From NCBI GenBank assembly GCA_023398955.1, contig JAEWRL010000223.1, positions 1-32,173 on the forward strand: a stretch of 32,173 nucleotides of DNA. Reading direction: 5' to 3'. Source of the stretch: Pseudomonadota bacterium. GTDB taxonomy: Bacteria > Myxococcota_A > Polyangia > Polyangiales > Polyangiaceae. The number at the start of each line of letters is the position of its first letter. The first letter of the stretch is position 1. The notes beneath the pieces were generated by a model. The model did not search any database. It worked only from the letters and a program-made list of their open reading frames with translations, and was not told where the DNA came from. The position numbers and the translations under genes were made by a program. Positions 6,700 to 15,329 of the stretch are shown here, in pieces.

Positions 6700-8454
6700 A
6701 TGAGCGTATCGCCCCCTGCACCCGAGCCGCGACCGACCGAGCAAGAAAAGGAAACGCAGCCCCACACTCCCCGTGTACTAGTCGCGATCGTCAACTATCG
6801 CGTCAGCGATTACACCTCGGCAGCGCTTCGTTCGCTGAGCGCGTCGCGGGAAACCTTCGATGACTTCGGGGTATGCGTCGTCGACAATGACTCGCGGGAC
6901 GGATCCTACGAATCGCTCCATGCTCTCGTCGAGGAGCAGGCTTGGGATTGGGTCAGCGTGTACCAAGCTCCCAGAAACGGTGGGTTCGCCTACGGGAACA
7001 ACCTGGCCATCGTCACCGCTGCCGAGCACGGATGGCGCCCCGACTACGTGTATCTATTGAATCCCGACGCCCGAGTGTTTCCAGACACCATCTCTCAGAT
7101 GGTGCTCTTCATGGACCGCCACGTCCACGTGGGGATTGCTGGGAATCGAGTCCTCAACGAAGACGGGAGCGTGCGACCCTCTGCTTGGCGGTTTCATAGC
7201 TTCCTGGGGGAGTTCGAGCGCGGGGCACGTTCTGGCCCGATCACGAAGCTACTGAGCAAGGCAGCCGTTCATGTCTCCGTTCCTGATCGGCCCGGACCAA
7301 TGGACTGGGTTTCCGGGGCGGGCATGATGGTACGGCGAGAAGTGATCGATGACGTAGGCTTGATGGACGAAGGGTACTTTCTCTACTACGAAGAAACCGA
7401 TTGGTGTCTCCGCGCGCTGCGCGCTGGCTGGCCGACGTGGCAGAACCCTGATAGCGTGATCATCCACAGCGTCGGCAAGAGCACGAACGCCACCGGAGCC
7501 GAAGCCAAGAAGCGTCGCGTCCCCGACTACCTCTTTGAATCACGACGACGCTTCTTCACCAAGAACCACGGGCGGTACTATGCGCGCGTCGCCGATGCAG
7601 CTTGGCTGGCGGGAGAGGGTATCTGGCGCGCCCGGTGCATGGTCCAACGGCGGGATCGTGACGAAGCCCCTTCTCTGCTGCGCGACTTCTGTCGGAACGC
7701 TTTCACGCCGCTCGGAAGCCTCACCACGCGGCCCGAGACACCAGCCTTGGTGCGCAGCGAGGGGCGCCATGGTCGCGGAGGCCCGCACAACGCCCCTCCC
7801 CTCGCTGACGGAAGCAAGAACCGGAACCCACAAGAGCTCCACTTCATCGATCTGTTATGGGAAGACTTCGCCACCCATGACTTCGAGCTGCTGTCCCCAG
7901 GGTTTCTAGCGTTGGCGGTACATCGCTTCGGCAATCTGCGCATGGATGTCCGCCCCAAGCTCGCTCGCGCCCCGTTGAGCGTCGCGTACAAGGTTTGGGC
8001 CGGTGCCATACGGAATTTCCTGGGAATCAAGCTCGACTATACGGTCAAGGTGGGCCGGCGCGTCAGAATCTGGCACCACGGCGGGATGGTGCTCGGTGCG
8101 CGCGAGATCGGCAACGATGTCCACGTGCGCCAGAACACGACATTCGGCGTGTCGAGTCGAGCCTACCCCTGGGCAAAACCAATCATCGAGGATGGGGTCG
8201 ACATTGGTGCCGGAGCGTGCATCGTTGGCCACAGCCGCGTTGGGCATCACAGCTCCATCGGCGCCAACTCTGTCGTGTCGCGGGACGTGCCTCCCTTCTC
8301 AATCGTGCGCGGGCCCCGCAGCGAGATTGCGCGCACGAGATGCGTCCAATCGGCGCTCGGGCACGGCAAGGACCTGAATTCGCGATCCGAGGGAGCTGGC
8401 GGAATCATGGGCGCCCGGAGCGCGGAGCTGGCACGCCCGGCACATACGGACTGA
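6700..8454 (+). CDS. GT2 rhamnosyltransferase-like / serine O-acetyltransferase-like fusion protein
   Basis: A 584-residue two-domain protein. Residues 25-300 form a GT2 (WbbL/rhamnosyltransferase-like) domain: VAIVNYRVSDY, VVDNDSRDGS, YLLNPDARVFPD (the donor/metal acidic motif), and GAGMMVRREVIDDVGLMDEGYFLYYEETDWCLR with the acceptor-side acidic residues. A variable linker follows (about 300-378). Residues 378-550 resemble serine acetyltransferase/CysE-type left-handed beta-helix enzymes: a helical LLWEDFATHDFELLSPGFLALAVHRFGN segment, then hexapeptide-like turns around IWHHGGMVLGAREIGNDVHVRQNTTFG and DIGAGACIVGHSRVGHHSSIGANSVVSRDVPP. CysE-like enzymes in polysaccharide loci usually O-acetylate sugars rather than serine. 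There is no signal peptide. The start ATG lacks a Shine-Dalgarno sequence. The fusion implies coupled sugar transfer and acetylation of a glycan. Confidence 0.85.
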   Translation: MSVSPPAPEPRPTEQEKETQPHTPRVLVAIVNYRVSDYTSAALRSLSASRETFDDFGVCVVDNDSRDGSYESLHALVEEQAWDWVSVYQAPRNGGFAYGNNLAIVTAAEHGWRPDYVYLLNPDARVFPDTISQMVLFMDRHVHVGIAGNRVLNEDGSVRPSAWRFHSFLGEFERGARSGPITKLLSKAAVHVSVPDRPGPMDWVSGAGMMVRREVIDDVGLMDEGYFLYYEETDWCLRALRAGWPTWQNPDSVIIHSVGKSTNATGAEAKKRRVPDYLFESRRRFFTKNHGRYYARVADAAWLAGEGIWRARCMVQRRDRDEAPSLLRDFCRNAFTPLGSLTTRPETPALVRSEGRHGRGGPHNAPPLADGSKNRNPQELHFIDLLWEDFATHDFELLSPGFLALAVHRFGNLRMDVRPKLARAPLSVAYKVWAGAIRNFLGIKLDYTVKVGRRVRIWHHGGMVLGAREIGNDVHVRQNTTFGVSSRAYPWAKPIIEDGVDIGAGACIVGHSRVGHHSSIGANSVVSRDVPPFSIVRGPRSEIARTRCVQSALGHGKDLNSRSEGAGGIMGARSAELARPAHTD

Positions 8455-8629
8455 GGCGGAAAAGGCGCCGAGCGCTCGCCTCTGGCGGCTGCGGGGTCAT
8501 GGCACCGCAAGCCGCTGGGCCGCTCCCCGAACGACATGTCACCCCATTGGCGACCGTTTCCTTTTCCCATGGGATCCAGCGAGGTTGCGCGCCCCCCGCG
8601 TTGCGCGCGACAATGACGCGCAAGACCCC

Positions 8630-10360
8630 ATGAAGTTCCCAGACGACTTCTTCGAGCGCGACGGCCTTTGGTTCCCCAAGGATTCGGACGCCGTCATCGA
8701 CTACACGGACGGCGAAACCGTCGAAGCGTATCTGGAGACGACCCTAGCCCAGGCCCGCGACCTGAGCTCCCTCTCGAGCGAGCTTCAGGGCAAGGCCATC
8801 GACTGGCCGTCGCGTTATCACCTCTCCAGCGAGCGCTCCAACCTTCTACGTGGCCTGGAGCTCGCCGCGGGGGCGCGGATCCTCGAGCTTGGCGCAGGCT
8901 GCGGAGCCATCACTCGCTACATGCTGGAGTGCGGCGGCGAAGTCACCGCCGTCGAGGGCAGCCCGTCGCGAGCCCGTCTGTGCCAACTGCGCTGCCGGGA
9001 CCTCAACCGTGGCCGCATCCTCGTTGGCGACTTCTTCAAGGTGGAGCTCGAAGAGCGGTTCGACCTCGTGACGCTCATCGGGGTGCTGGAGTACGCGGGA
9101 GTCTACCGCCGCGAGGCCAGCGATCCCTGGCTCGAGCTGATCGAGCGGGCCACGGCTCGGCTCCGTCCGGGGGGACAGCTGCTCATCGCGATCGAGAACC
9201 AGTTCGGGCTCAAGTACTTCAGCGGCTGCGGCGAGGATCATGGCCTGGCCCGCTTCTCGAGCATCGAAGGCTACCCTGACGAGATCGGCGTGCGCACCTT
9301 CGGTCGCGCGGCCCTCCAGGGACTCGTACGTCGAGCAGGGCTGGATCCGTCCTTTCTCATCCTCCCGTTTCCCGACTACAAGATCCCGAGCTCCCTCGTC
9401 AACGCCGAGTATTGCGACCCGGAGCGCGCTGTCAGACTTGGGCTGAGCGACTGGTGCCGCAAACCCTTCGAGGACTATTCTCGCCCGCGCGACTATCTCT
9501 TCGACGACCACTTGGCGCTGAGGGAGCTCGCAGGAAACGGGCTCTTACCCGAGCTCTCCAATTCCTTCCTCTTGGTGGCGCGCAAGGGCAGCGGCGAAGC
9601 ACCACCCTTGGCCGCTCCCGCGTGGGTCGCTCGGCGCTTGAACACGACCCGCCACCCGACGTTCCGAACCGATACGGTGCTCACTGTCGACACCGACGGC
9701 GCGCCGCAGGTGCAGAAGAAGCGCCTGGATCCGGGTATCCCTCTCACCGTGGACGCGGGGCTTGTCACTCACGTGCTGGAACCGGAGCCCTACGTCGCCG
9801 GTGCCGAGTCGATGTCCCTAGCCATGGTGCGGGCACTGCGCCAGCACCAGGGTGCCGAGGAAGCCTACGCCCTGCTCCTCGGGGAGTGGCTCGCGTTCTT
9901 CACGGAGGAGCACGCAGCCCCTGGGCATACCGATCGGCTGCGTGGGGAGTTCGTCGACTGCGTCCCGGACAACCTGCTCCGTCATGGCGGCAGCCCCTGG
10001 GTGTATATCGACCGCGAATGGCGCTTTAGTCAGCCCGTTTCCCTGGACTGGGTGTTCTATCGGGGGCTCGTCGGCGTCTGGGCACACCACGCGCTGGCCA
10101 TCGCGGGAGCCACGTCGAGAGAGCTCGAGGCCCGCGAGCGCTTCATCTGTCGCAGCTTCGAGTTGCTCGGGAGCCCCATCTCCGTAGCCACGCTTGGGCA
10201 GCTCGAACACTGGGAAAGGGAGTTCCAGCACGTCGTTCACTCGGGCCCCGGCGCCAAGCTCGACGCGCCAATGACCCTGCGAGGCTCGGCGCCCGCCCCG
10301 TGGCAGGTGCCTGGGCGCCAGGCCGTCGTGCAGGGGACAGGGCTGCGCCTGTTGGGATGA
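8630..10360 (+). CDS. SAM methyltransferase fused to a kinase-like domain (WbdD-like layout)
   Basis: The start is ATG 8630 (MKFPDDFFERDG), giving 576 residues. Residues 60-330 are a class I SAM methyltransferase: motif I ILELGAGCGAITRYM near 82-96, an acidic residue after motif I in TAVEGS, and FDLVTLIGVLEYAGVY then LRPGGQLLIAIEN. The C-terminal 220 residues are not typical of methyltransferases. They carry VQKKRL near 360 (a candidate beta-3 Lys), FVDCVPDNLL with Asp443 and Asn448 in the spacing of the kinase D-x-K-P-x-N-L-L loop, and IDREW with Asp461 in the DFG position. A methyltransferase plus kinase in one chain is the layout of the O-antigen chain terminator WbdD (established). A capping role for the glycan made here is inference. 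It lies 175 bases after the GT2 fusion gene on the same strand. Confidence 0.75.
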   Translation: MKFPDDFFERDGLWFPKDSDAVIDYTDGETVEAYLETTLAQARDLSSLSSELQGKAIDWPSRYHLSSERSNLLRGLELAAGARILELGAGCGAITRYMLECGGEVTAVEGSPSRARLCQLRCRDLNRGRILVGDFFKVELEERFDLVTLIGVLEYAGVYRREASDPWLELIERATARLRPGGQLLIAIENQFGLKYFSGCGEDHGLARFSSIEGYPDEIGVRTFGRAALQGLVRRAGLDPSFLILPFPDYKIPSSLVNAEYCDPERAVRLGLSDWCRKPFEDYSRPRDYLFDDHLALRELAGNGLLPELSNSFLLVARKGSGEAPPLAAPAWVARRLNTTRHPTFRTDTVLTVDTDGAPQVQKKRLDPGIPLTVDAGLVTHVLEPEPYVAGAESMSLAMVRALRQHQGAEEAYALLLGEWLAFFTEEHAAPGHTDRLRGEFVDCVPDNLLRHGGSPWVYIDREWRFSQPVSLDWVFYRGLVGVWAHHALAIAGATSRELEARERFICRSFELLGSPISVATLGQLEHWEREFQHVVHSGPGAKLDAPMTLRGSAPAPWQVPGRQAVVQGTGLRLLG

Positions 10361-10363
10361 GCC

Positions 10364-10382
10364 GCGGCGTGCTCCCCGCCGC
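10364..10382. terminator. GC hairpin between convergent genes (possible terminator)
   Basis: GCGGCG (10364-10369) and CGCCGC (10377-10382) form a 6-bp stem with a 7-nt loop, directly after the methyltransferase-kinase stop and before the stop of the convergent 1093-residue protein. No T-run follows. Confidence 0.35.
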
Positions 10383-10412
10383 ACGAGCGCGGCCGAGGCG
10401 CACCGGATGGCC

Positions 10413-13400
10413 TCAGCGCCCCCTACGCGCTTTGACCCGCTTCTTGCCGCGCTTGGGCTTGTACTGAGGGTTGCTTTGGGCAAGGCCGCGCGCAGCCGAG
10501 ACCTCAGCAGCCGGCACAGCATCGGATGAGGCCTGCATCGCGGCGAGAGGCTGCTGCGGGGGGACAGCGATGCGGGCGTTCTGGAGCATGCCCTGGCGGA
10601 TGAGCTGGGCGTGCAGGTCGCGAGCCCGCTGTGGGGTCAAGAGCTCCGCGTACTCCTCGATGTTCTCCTGGCGGCTCTTGAGGGCGAGCTCGGCGACCCC
10701 ACGCCGCAGCCTCGCCAAGAGCTCGCGATCCTCGTCCAAGCGCCGCACCGCGGCCGCCAGCGCATCAGCGTCGGAAGGAGGAACGAGCAGCCCGGTCTGC
10801 CCGTGACGGATCCGCTCCTGGATAGCGCCCATCGACGTGCCGATCACGGGCACACCGGCGCGGAATGCTTCATCGACCGTGTAGCAGTAGGTCTCATGCC
10901 AAGTCGAGGCTATGACGACGACATCCACGTCGCTCAGGAGCCGCGGCAGCTCCGATGGATCGTAGGGCCCGTGAACGGCGACGTTGCCCGGCGGAGCCGA
11001 GCCATCTGGACCGAGAGCACCCAGGACCCGCCAGCGCACCTTCGAACCCTGAAGTGCGCGCGCAGCCTCGAAGAACACGTCTCGACCCTTCTCCAGGGTC
11101 GCGTTGCCCAGGAATGCAACGCGCAGCTCGGGCTGCGGGTAGTACACGACGGGAGTCTCCAATGGATCCGTTCCGTGGGGGATGACGACGATGCGATCCG
11201 CAAGTCCGTCGCCCCAAGCGCGTCGGAACTGCTCCTTGACGAACTTGGAGGGGGCGACCAGAACGTCCGCTGCCTCCGCTGCGGCGCGGCAGAGGGCATC
11301 GCGCTCACGGAGCAGTGCCGGCCAACTGGGCGTGGAAGCAGTCGGAGCTATCTGTGCCCTCGATGACATGCAGCCGAGACAAGGGTCTTCAGGCGTGACC
11401 CTCGCCCGGCCGCAAGCTCGCCGTTCCTCCGTGGCCAGGTTCCAATCCGGGCACAAGAGATAGTAGTCGTGCAGCACCACGACTACCTTGGTACCGAGCG
11501 CCTTCGCCACGAGGGGCAACGCCAGGCTACCGAGATTCGCGAGGTGACTGAAATGGACCACCTCCGCGCCGCTGCCGAGAACCACCTCTGCAAAGAGGCG
11601 CTCGGCGTTGCGGGATCGCAGGCTGACGAGGGCACCGCGAATGGAGTATTCCATGGGGAACGTCTGCACGTTCAGGTGGACCCGCTTCACGCCAGAGGTT
11701 TCCCTCAGCAAGGCGTCTATGGTTGGCGGAAGGCCGAGAGGTGAATAGACAGTGCTGTCCAGCCGCTCCCGGAGCCCTTCGACGAGGCCGCGAACGAAGC
11801 GCTCGGTGCCTCCTCGCGCGTCGTAGCTATGCACCACGTGCAGCACTCGATGGCGAGCCGACCCCTGAGGTTCGAGCGCCGCGAACAAGCGCTGCTGCTG
11901 AAGCCGTAGAGGATTGGTCAGGCAGTAGGTCTCCACGTGGCGGTGGTAGCTGGGCCAACGCTCTGCCAGCTTCCTTTCGTTCGCCTGCTGAAGCTCCTTC
12001 CGCCCGGAAACGTGGGAGAAGCCCACCTCACCGTGGTGGTACACGTAGAGGTCGTCGCACAAAGCACACTCGAAGCCTTGCGCCCAAGCTCGCTGGCACC
12101 AGTCCACCTCCTCGCCGTACCCACGCCCGAAAAGGGTGTCCAGCTGCCCTATTGCGTCGAGCGCTTCCCGAGTCATCAGCATACAGAAGCCGACCACTGT
12201 CGGGGCGCGCGGATAGCGTCGCAGGGACGTGGACTGCACCAGACGGTCCATACTCTCGACGTCCATGCCCTCAGGCAGCACGTTCTTCTCGTTCAGCTTC
12301 GGGACGGAGCAAATCGTCGCATTGTTGCTGAGCGGGCTCACCGCTGCAATGCGCTTGTCGCTTCGTCGGCAGCGCTCCAAGCGTCCCAACCAGCTGGGCG
12401 GAAACTCGGTGTCCGAGTTGATGAGCACGACGTCGTGCTCCGTCCTGGCGAGGCCCGTGTTGACCGCTCCGGGGAACCCAAGATTCTGCGGCAGGCGTTC
12501 GTAGTGAACGTGCGGGAAACGCTCGGCGTAGGCGCTGAGCAGCGGAGCCATGCGGGGGTCGGGGCTCGCATCATCGACGATGTAGAGCCTGTGGCGATGG
12601 TCGGTGTTGGCAAGCAGCGAGTCGAGGCAGCGCGCCGTGATCTCGGGGTTGTTGTAGGTGGGAACAAGCAGATCGTAGGTACCGGTCTCGGCCTCGAGAG
12701 GCGGAGGTACCGCGGCCGCGAGCAGCTCCCGCCGCAGCTCTCCGGCCATGGCGCTCGCCTGTTCCCAGAGCTCTGCCTTGAGCGTAGCTTGGTACCTCTG
12801 GGCCTCCGCGTCCCTCAGCGTTTGCACCAGAAAGGGATTGGCGAACTCGCTGGGCTCCTCGCCACCAGGCGACACACCGGACTCCTCGGCGGGCCGATGC
12901 ACGAGGCGCGCGCCGAGTCGCACCATGGCCTCCGGTGATGGTCCGGCGACGGCCACCACGCCCCTGCGGGTGCCCTCCGCCCGTGCTTCCCCCGCAGCGC
13001 TCGGCCCTAGCCACCCCGACTCCACGAAACTCCCCGCGTCGGACTGCGACACAAACGCTTGGGAGTCTGACGACCTCCGTCGATCTGCCTCCGAGAGGAG
13101 CTCGGCGAAGGACTCGCTGCGGTAGCTGGACTGCTCGAAGACGCGCGTCGCGTCGAACCGCGGCTCGAGCAGCGAGCGCAGTGGCACCGCCGCCAGCTCG
13201 GACCCCGAGACGACCAACAGTCCATCGGGACGCAACACGCGCCGCAGCTCGTCCCGGGTCTCCTCGAGGGATTCGCCCCAGCGCTCGAGCTCGAAGCAGC
13301 ACACGACGTCGAAGCTCGCGTCGCTGTACGGGAGCCCACCTTCGCCCAGCTGGGCGAAGGTCAACCTCTCGCGGAGGCGAGAGAAGCGCGCCGTGGCGGA

Positions 13401-13694
13401 GCTCACCAGGACTGCGCGGTCCTCGACGGCGACGACTCGCTCGGCGCGCTCGGCGAGCAACTCTGCGCCATGGCCGGAACCGAAGCCCACGAGCAGGACT
13501 TGCCGCCCCTCGACCGCCGGCATGAGGAAGCGATAGAGCGCCAGACGCTCGGGGGGCATCTTACGCAGGCCTGTGGCCCTCTCGGGTACGCGGATTCTCT
13601 CGTTCATCGGCTCTCCATGGTCGTCACCCTGGGGACTGCGCCCATCGAGCACCTCAGCCCACGCATCGAGGATACGCCGGCTGGATGTCGTCAC
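10413..13694 (-). CDS. trifunctional methyltransferase - GT2 - GT4 glycan enzyme
   Basis: A single 1093-residue chain with three enzyme modules. Residues 40-200 are a class I methyltransferase: VLLVGFGSGHGAEL, then FDVVCCFELERW and LRPDGLLVVSGSE. Residues 340-600 are a GT2 glycosyltransferase: YDLLVPTYNNPEIT, IVDDASPDP, VVLINSDTEFPPSW with the DxD-like acidic motif, and GYGEEVDWCQRAW. Residues 615-970 are a GT-B GT4 enzyme: VLHVVHSYDARGGTERF, VVVLHDYYLLCPDW, VAFLGNATLEKGRDV and the ETYCYTVDEAFRAGVPVIGT donor-site segment. The tail is strongly basic (KPKRGKKRVKARRGR). GTG 13694 follows a GGGGGAGAG purine tract; ATG 13607 (residue 30) also has GGAGAG just upstream, so the start is uncertain. 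Such chains let one protein add two sugars and a methyl group to a growing glycan. The acceptor is unknown. Confidence 0.85.
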   Translation of the reverse strand: MTTSSRRILDAWAEVLDGRSPQGDDHGEPMNERIRVPERATGLRKMPPERLALYRFLMPAVEGRQVLLVGFGSGHGAELLAERAERVVAVEDRAVLVSSATARFSRLRERLTFAQLGEGGLPYSDASFDVVCCFELERWGESLEETRDELRRVLRPDGLLVVSGSELAAVPLRSLLEPRFDATRVFEQSSYRSESFAELLSEADRRRSSDSQAFVSQSDAGSFVESGWLGPSAAGEARAEGTRRGVVAVAGPSPEAMVRLGARLVHRPAEESGVSPGGEEPSEFANPFLVQTLRDAEAQRYQATLKAELWEQASAMAGELRRELLAAAVPPPLEAETGTYDLLVPTYNNPEITARCLDSLLANTDHRHRLYIVDDASPDPRMAPLLSAYAERFPHVHYERLPQNLGFPGAVNTGLARTEHDVVLINSDTEFPPSWLGRLERCRRSDKRIAAVSPLSNNATICSVPKLNEKNVLPEGMDVESMDRLVQSTSLRRYPRAPTVVGFCMLMTREALDAIGQLDTLFGRGYGEEVDWCQRAWAQGFECALCDDLYVYHHGEVGFSHVSGRKELQQANERKLAERWPSYHRHVETYCLTNPLRLQQQRLFAALEPQGSARHRVLHVVHSYDARGGTERFVRGLVEGLRERLDSTVYSPLGLPPTIDALLRETSGVKRVHLNVQTFPMEYSIRGALVSLRSRNAERLFAEVVLGSGAEVVHFSHLANLGSLALPLVAKALGTKVVVVLHDYYLLCPDWNLATEERRACGRARVTPEDPCLGCMSSRAQIAPTASTPSWPALLRERDALCRAAAEAADVLVAPSKFVKEQFRRAWGDGLADRIVVIPHGTDPLETPVVYYPQPELRVAFLGNATLEKGRDVFFEAARALQGSKVRWRVLGALGPDGSAPPGNVAVHGPYDPSELPRLLSDVDVVVIASTWHETYCYTVDEAFRAGVPVIGTSMGAIQERIRHGQTGLLVPPSDADALAAAVRRLDEDRELLARLRRGVAELALKSRQENIEEYAELLTPQRARDLHAQLIRQGMLQNARIAVPPQQPLAAMQASSDAVPAAEVSAARGLAQSNPQYKPKRGKKRVKARRGR

Positions 13695-13804
13695 TTAAGC
13701 TCTCTCCCCCAGCTCCGCGCGGCGCGCACTCTGCCCGACACGGGGCAGCCATATGGCTCGCAGGAACCGACGCCATGACTGAGGCCCCCGCAGGTGAAGC
13801 CCTT

Positions 13805-15016
13805 TCACCCCTTACGGCAGAGATAAATATCCTCATTCGGGTCCATGGCGCATCGGCGAACCAACTCCCCGGGCAGCGAGCGGCAGTACGGATCGACCGT
13901 AAGCTTGAACCCCGCTCGACGCAGCCTGTCCCCATAGTCTGTTCCGTAGATCCGAACGTGGTCATGCTGCCCAAAGTACCGGAAACGGTCCTCGGGTGAG
14001 ACGACGCTCTCATCCTCGTAGGTCTGAGCGCGCAGAGGATCGAGCGGAGACTGGAGGATGGCCCACCCACCGGGTCGCAGTACCCGGTAGAGCTCCCGCA
14101 TCGCCTTCGCGTCATCGACAATGTGCTCCAGCACATGAACACAAACAATCGCGTCAAGGCTGTCGTCCTCGAACTGCAGGTCAGTAATATCCATCCTGTA
14201 GGTGACGTCGTGCATGTAGAGATCCACGGTGACGTACTCGATCTCGGGGAGGGCGGCAAAGTGCTGTCTTAGAACTCCCTCCGGAGCGAAATGCAACAAC
14301 CTGGCGCCGTGGAGCCTCTCTAGATTCAGCCGCTCTTTCATGTACGACCAGAGCATGCGGTGCCTGGGCAATGAGTTACACTCGGGGCATAGCTCGTTGA
14401 ACATGGACGGGATCGCAAACGGCAGGAACGTGGGAAAAGTCCCCCGACAGCACGGGCAGTAGACGTAGGAATCGGTGTCCGTGTAGAGCAGATGAGGCTG
14501 CCGTGTATACATCGCCAGCAGGTTGTTCTTTGCCTCGGCGTGCCAGTACGGCTTATCCAGGCTCTGTTCGAATGCGAGAAAGCACAGGCGCTCCGCCTGC
14601 TCGAACTGACCTTGCTGAAAAGCAATGACTCCCAGGTTATTCAGGGCGTTGCTGTTGCCCGGGTCTCTCTCTACCGCGAGCATGAAGCACTTCTCGGCAT
14701 GCGCCACGGAACCGTCGCTGAAACAGGCCTCGCCGAAATCGACGATCTGCTCGACGGGAATGTCGCCCGCATCGAAGCGCAGCGCCATACGTTCATACTC
14801 TTCCCCTAGCCCGCGTCTCGCCATGGCTCCCCTCTCGACGGCGATAACCTGGTCGGAGAAGAAGCGCTCGTACGGACGCCCAAAACTCTGAAGCGCGGAT
14901 TCACGCTTCTTGTACGGGCAGCGTTCACCTATCGAAGGACCCATGACCCTGCGCTTCTCAACGAGCTCTGCCCACCGCTCCTCGATCTGGTACTGCAAGG
15001 TGTCTGGTGCGCCCAT
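13805..15016 (-). CDS. TPR-containing SAM methyltransferase
   Basis: The start is ATG 15016, 6 nt after a perfect GGAGGT; the frame is open upstream, but that sequence looks non-coding. The product has 403 residues. Residues 60-165 contain two TPR-like repeats (FSDGSVAHAEKCFMLAVERDPGNSNALNNLGVIAF... then QFEQAERLCFLAFEQ). A Cys-rich knuckle follows (CPCC near 188 and CPEC near 212), possibly binding zinc. The C-terminal 190 residues are a type-11 methyltransferase: RLLHFAPEGVLRQHF, an acidic VTVDLYM strand, DAIVCVHVLEHI and LRPGGWAILQSP. Bacterial relatives often sit in glycan or secondary-metabolite loci. It is transcribed in the same direction as the trifunctional enzyme 110 bases downstream and divergently from the radical SAM genes. 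Confidence 0.8.
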   Translation of the reverse strand: MGAPDTLQYQIEERWAELVEKRRVMGPSIGERCPYKKRESALQSFGRPYERFFSDQVIAVERGAMARRGLGEEYERMALRFDAGDIPVEQIVDFGEACFSDGSVAHAEKCFMLAVERDPGNSNALNNLGVIAFQQGQFEQAERLCFLAFEQSLDKPYWHAEAKNNLLAMYTRQPHLLYTDTDSYVYCPCCRGTFPTFLPFAIPSMFNELCPECNSLPRHRMLWSYMKERLNLERLHGARLLHFAPEGVLRQHFAALPEIEYVTVDLYMHDVTYRMDITDLQFEDDSLDAIVCVHVLEHIVDDAKAMRELYRVLRPGGWAILQSPLDPLRAQTYEDESVVSPEDRFRYFGQHDHVRIYGTDYGDRLRRAGFKLTVDPYCRSLPGELVRRCAMDPNEDIYLCRKG

Positions 15017-15329
15017 TCTTACCTCCGGACCAACGCGGCTCCCATCGAAGCGCCAATGGCTGACGTCCGGGTGCCTTTCAATACGTCCATCCCTTCCCCC
15101 AATTGAGGCCCAGAAGCGCGAAACTGGGCCACGGCAACGCACGGTGCGCGCTTCCGGAGCGTGTTCCCCCCAAGAATTGGCGGCAGGAGGAGGAGAAAGG
15201 TGCTGCACGTCATGCTTCTGACAGCTGTCAGCCATTTGTCGCGCTGCGTCGCTGACGCTGCGCGCGTTCAACCCAAACCCCCTTAGTCTTGGACTCGGCA
15301 CGTCCGTTGCTGTGTCCGGATTGTCACCC
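15017..15329. other. divergent intergenic region with a 14-bp palindrome
   Basis: These 313 bases separate the TPR-methyltransferase from the radical SAM gene and must hold both promoters. The standout is a perfect 14-bp palindrome, CTGACAGCTGTCAG, at 15218-15231, a candidate operator. No good sigma-70 pair was identified. A 64-codon minus-strand frame (15019-15213) is open but has no ribosome-binding site and is not called. Confidence 0.5.

Noticed and set aside
8469..8478. 10-bp palindrome CGAGCGCTCG after the GT2 fusion gene
   Set aside because: Short and GC-only; expected by chance at this composition.
15019..15213. 64-codon minus-strand frame with LLLLPPILGG near the radical SAM genes, considered as a precursor peptide
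   Set aside because: No ribosome-binding site, wrong strand for the radical SAM operon, and its end merges into the methyltransferase's Shine-Dalgarno sequence.
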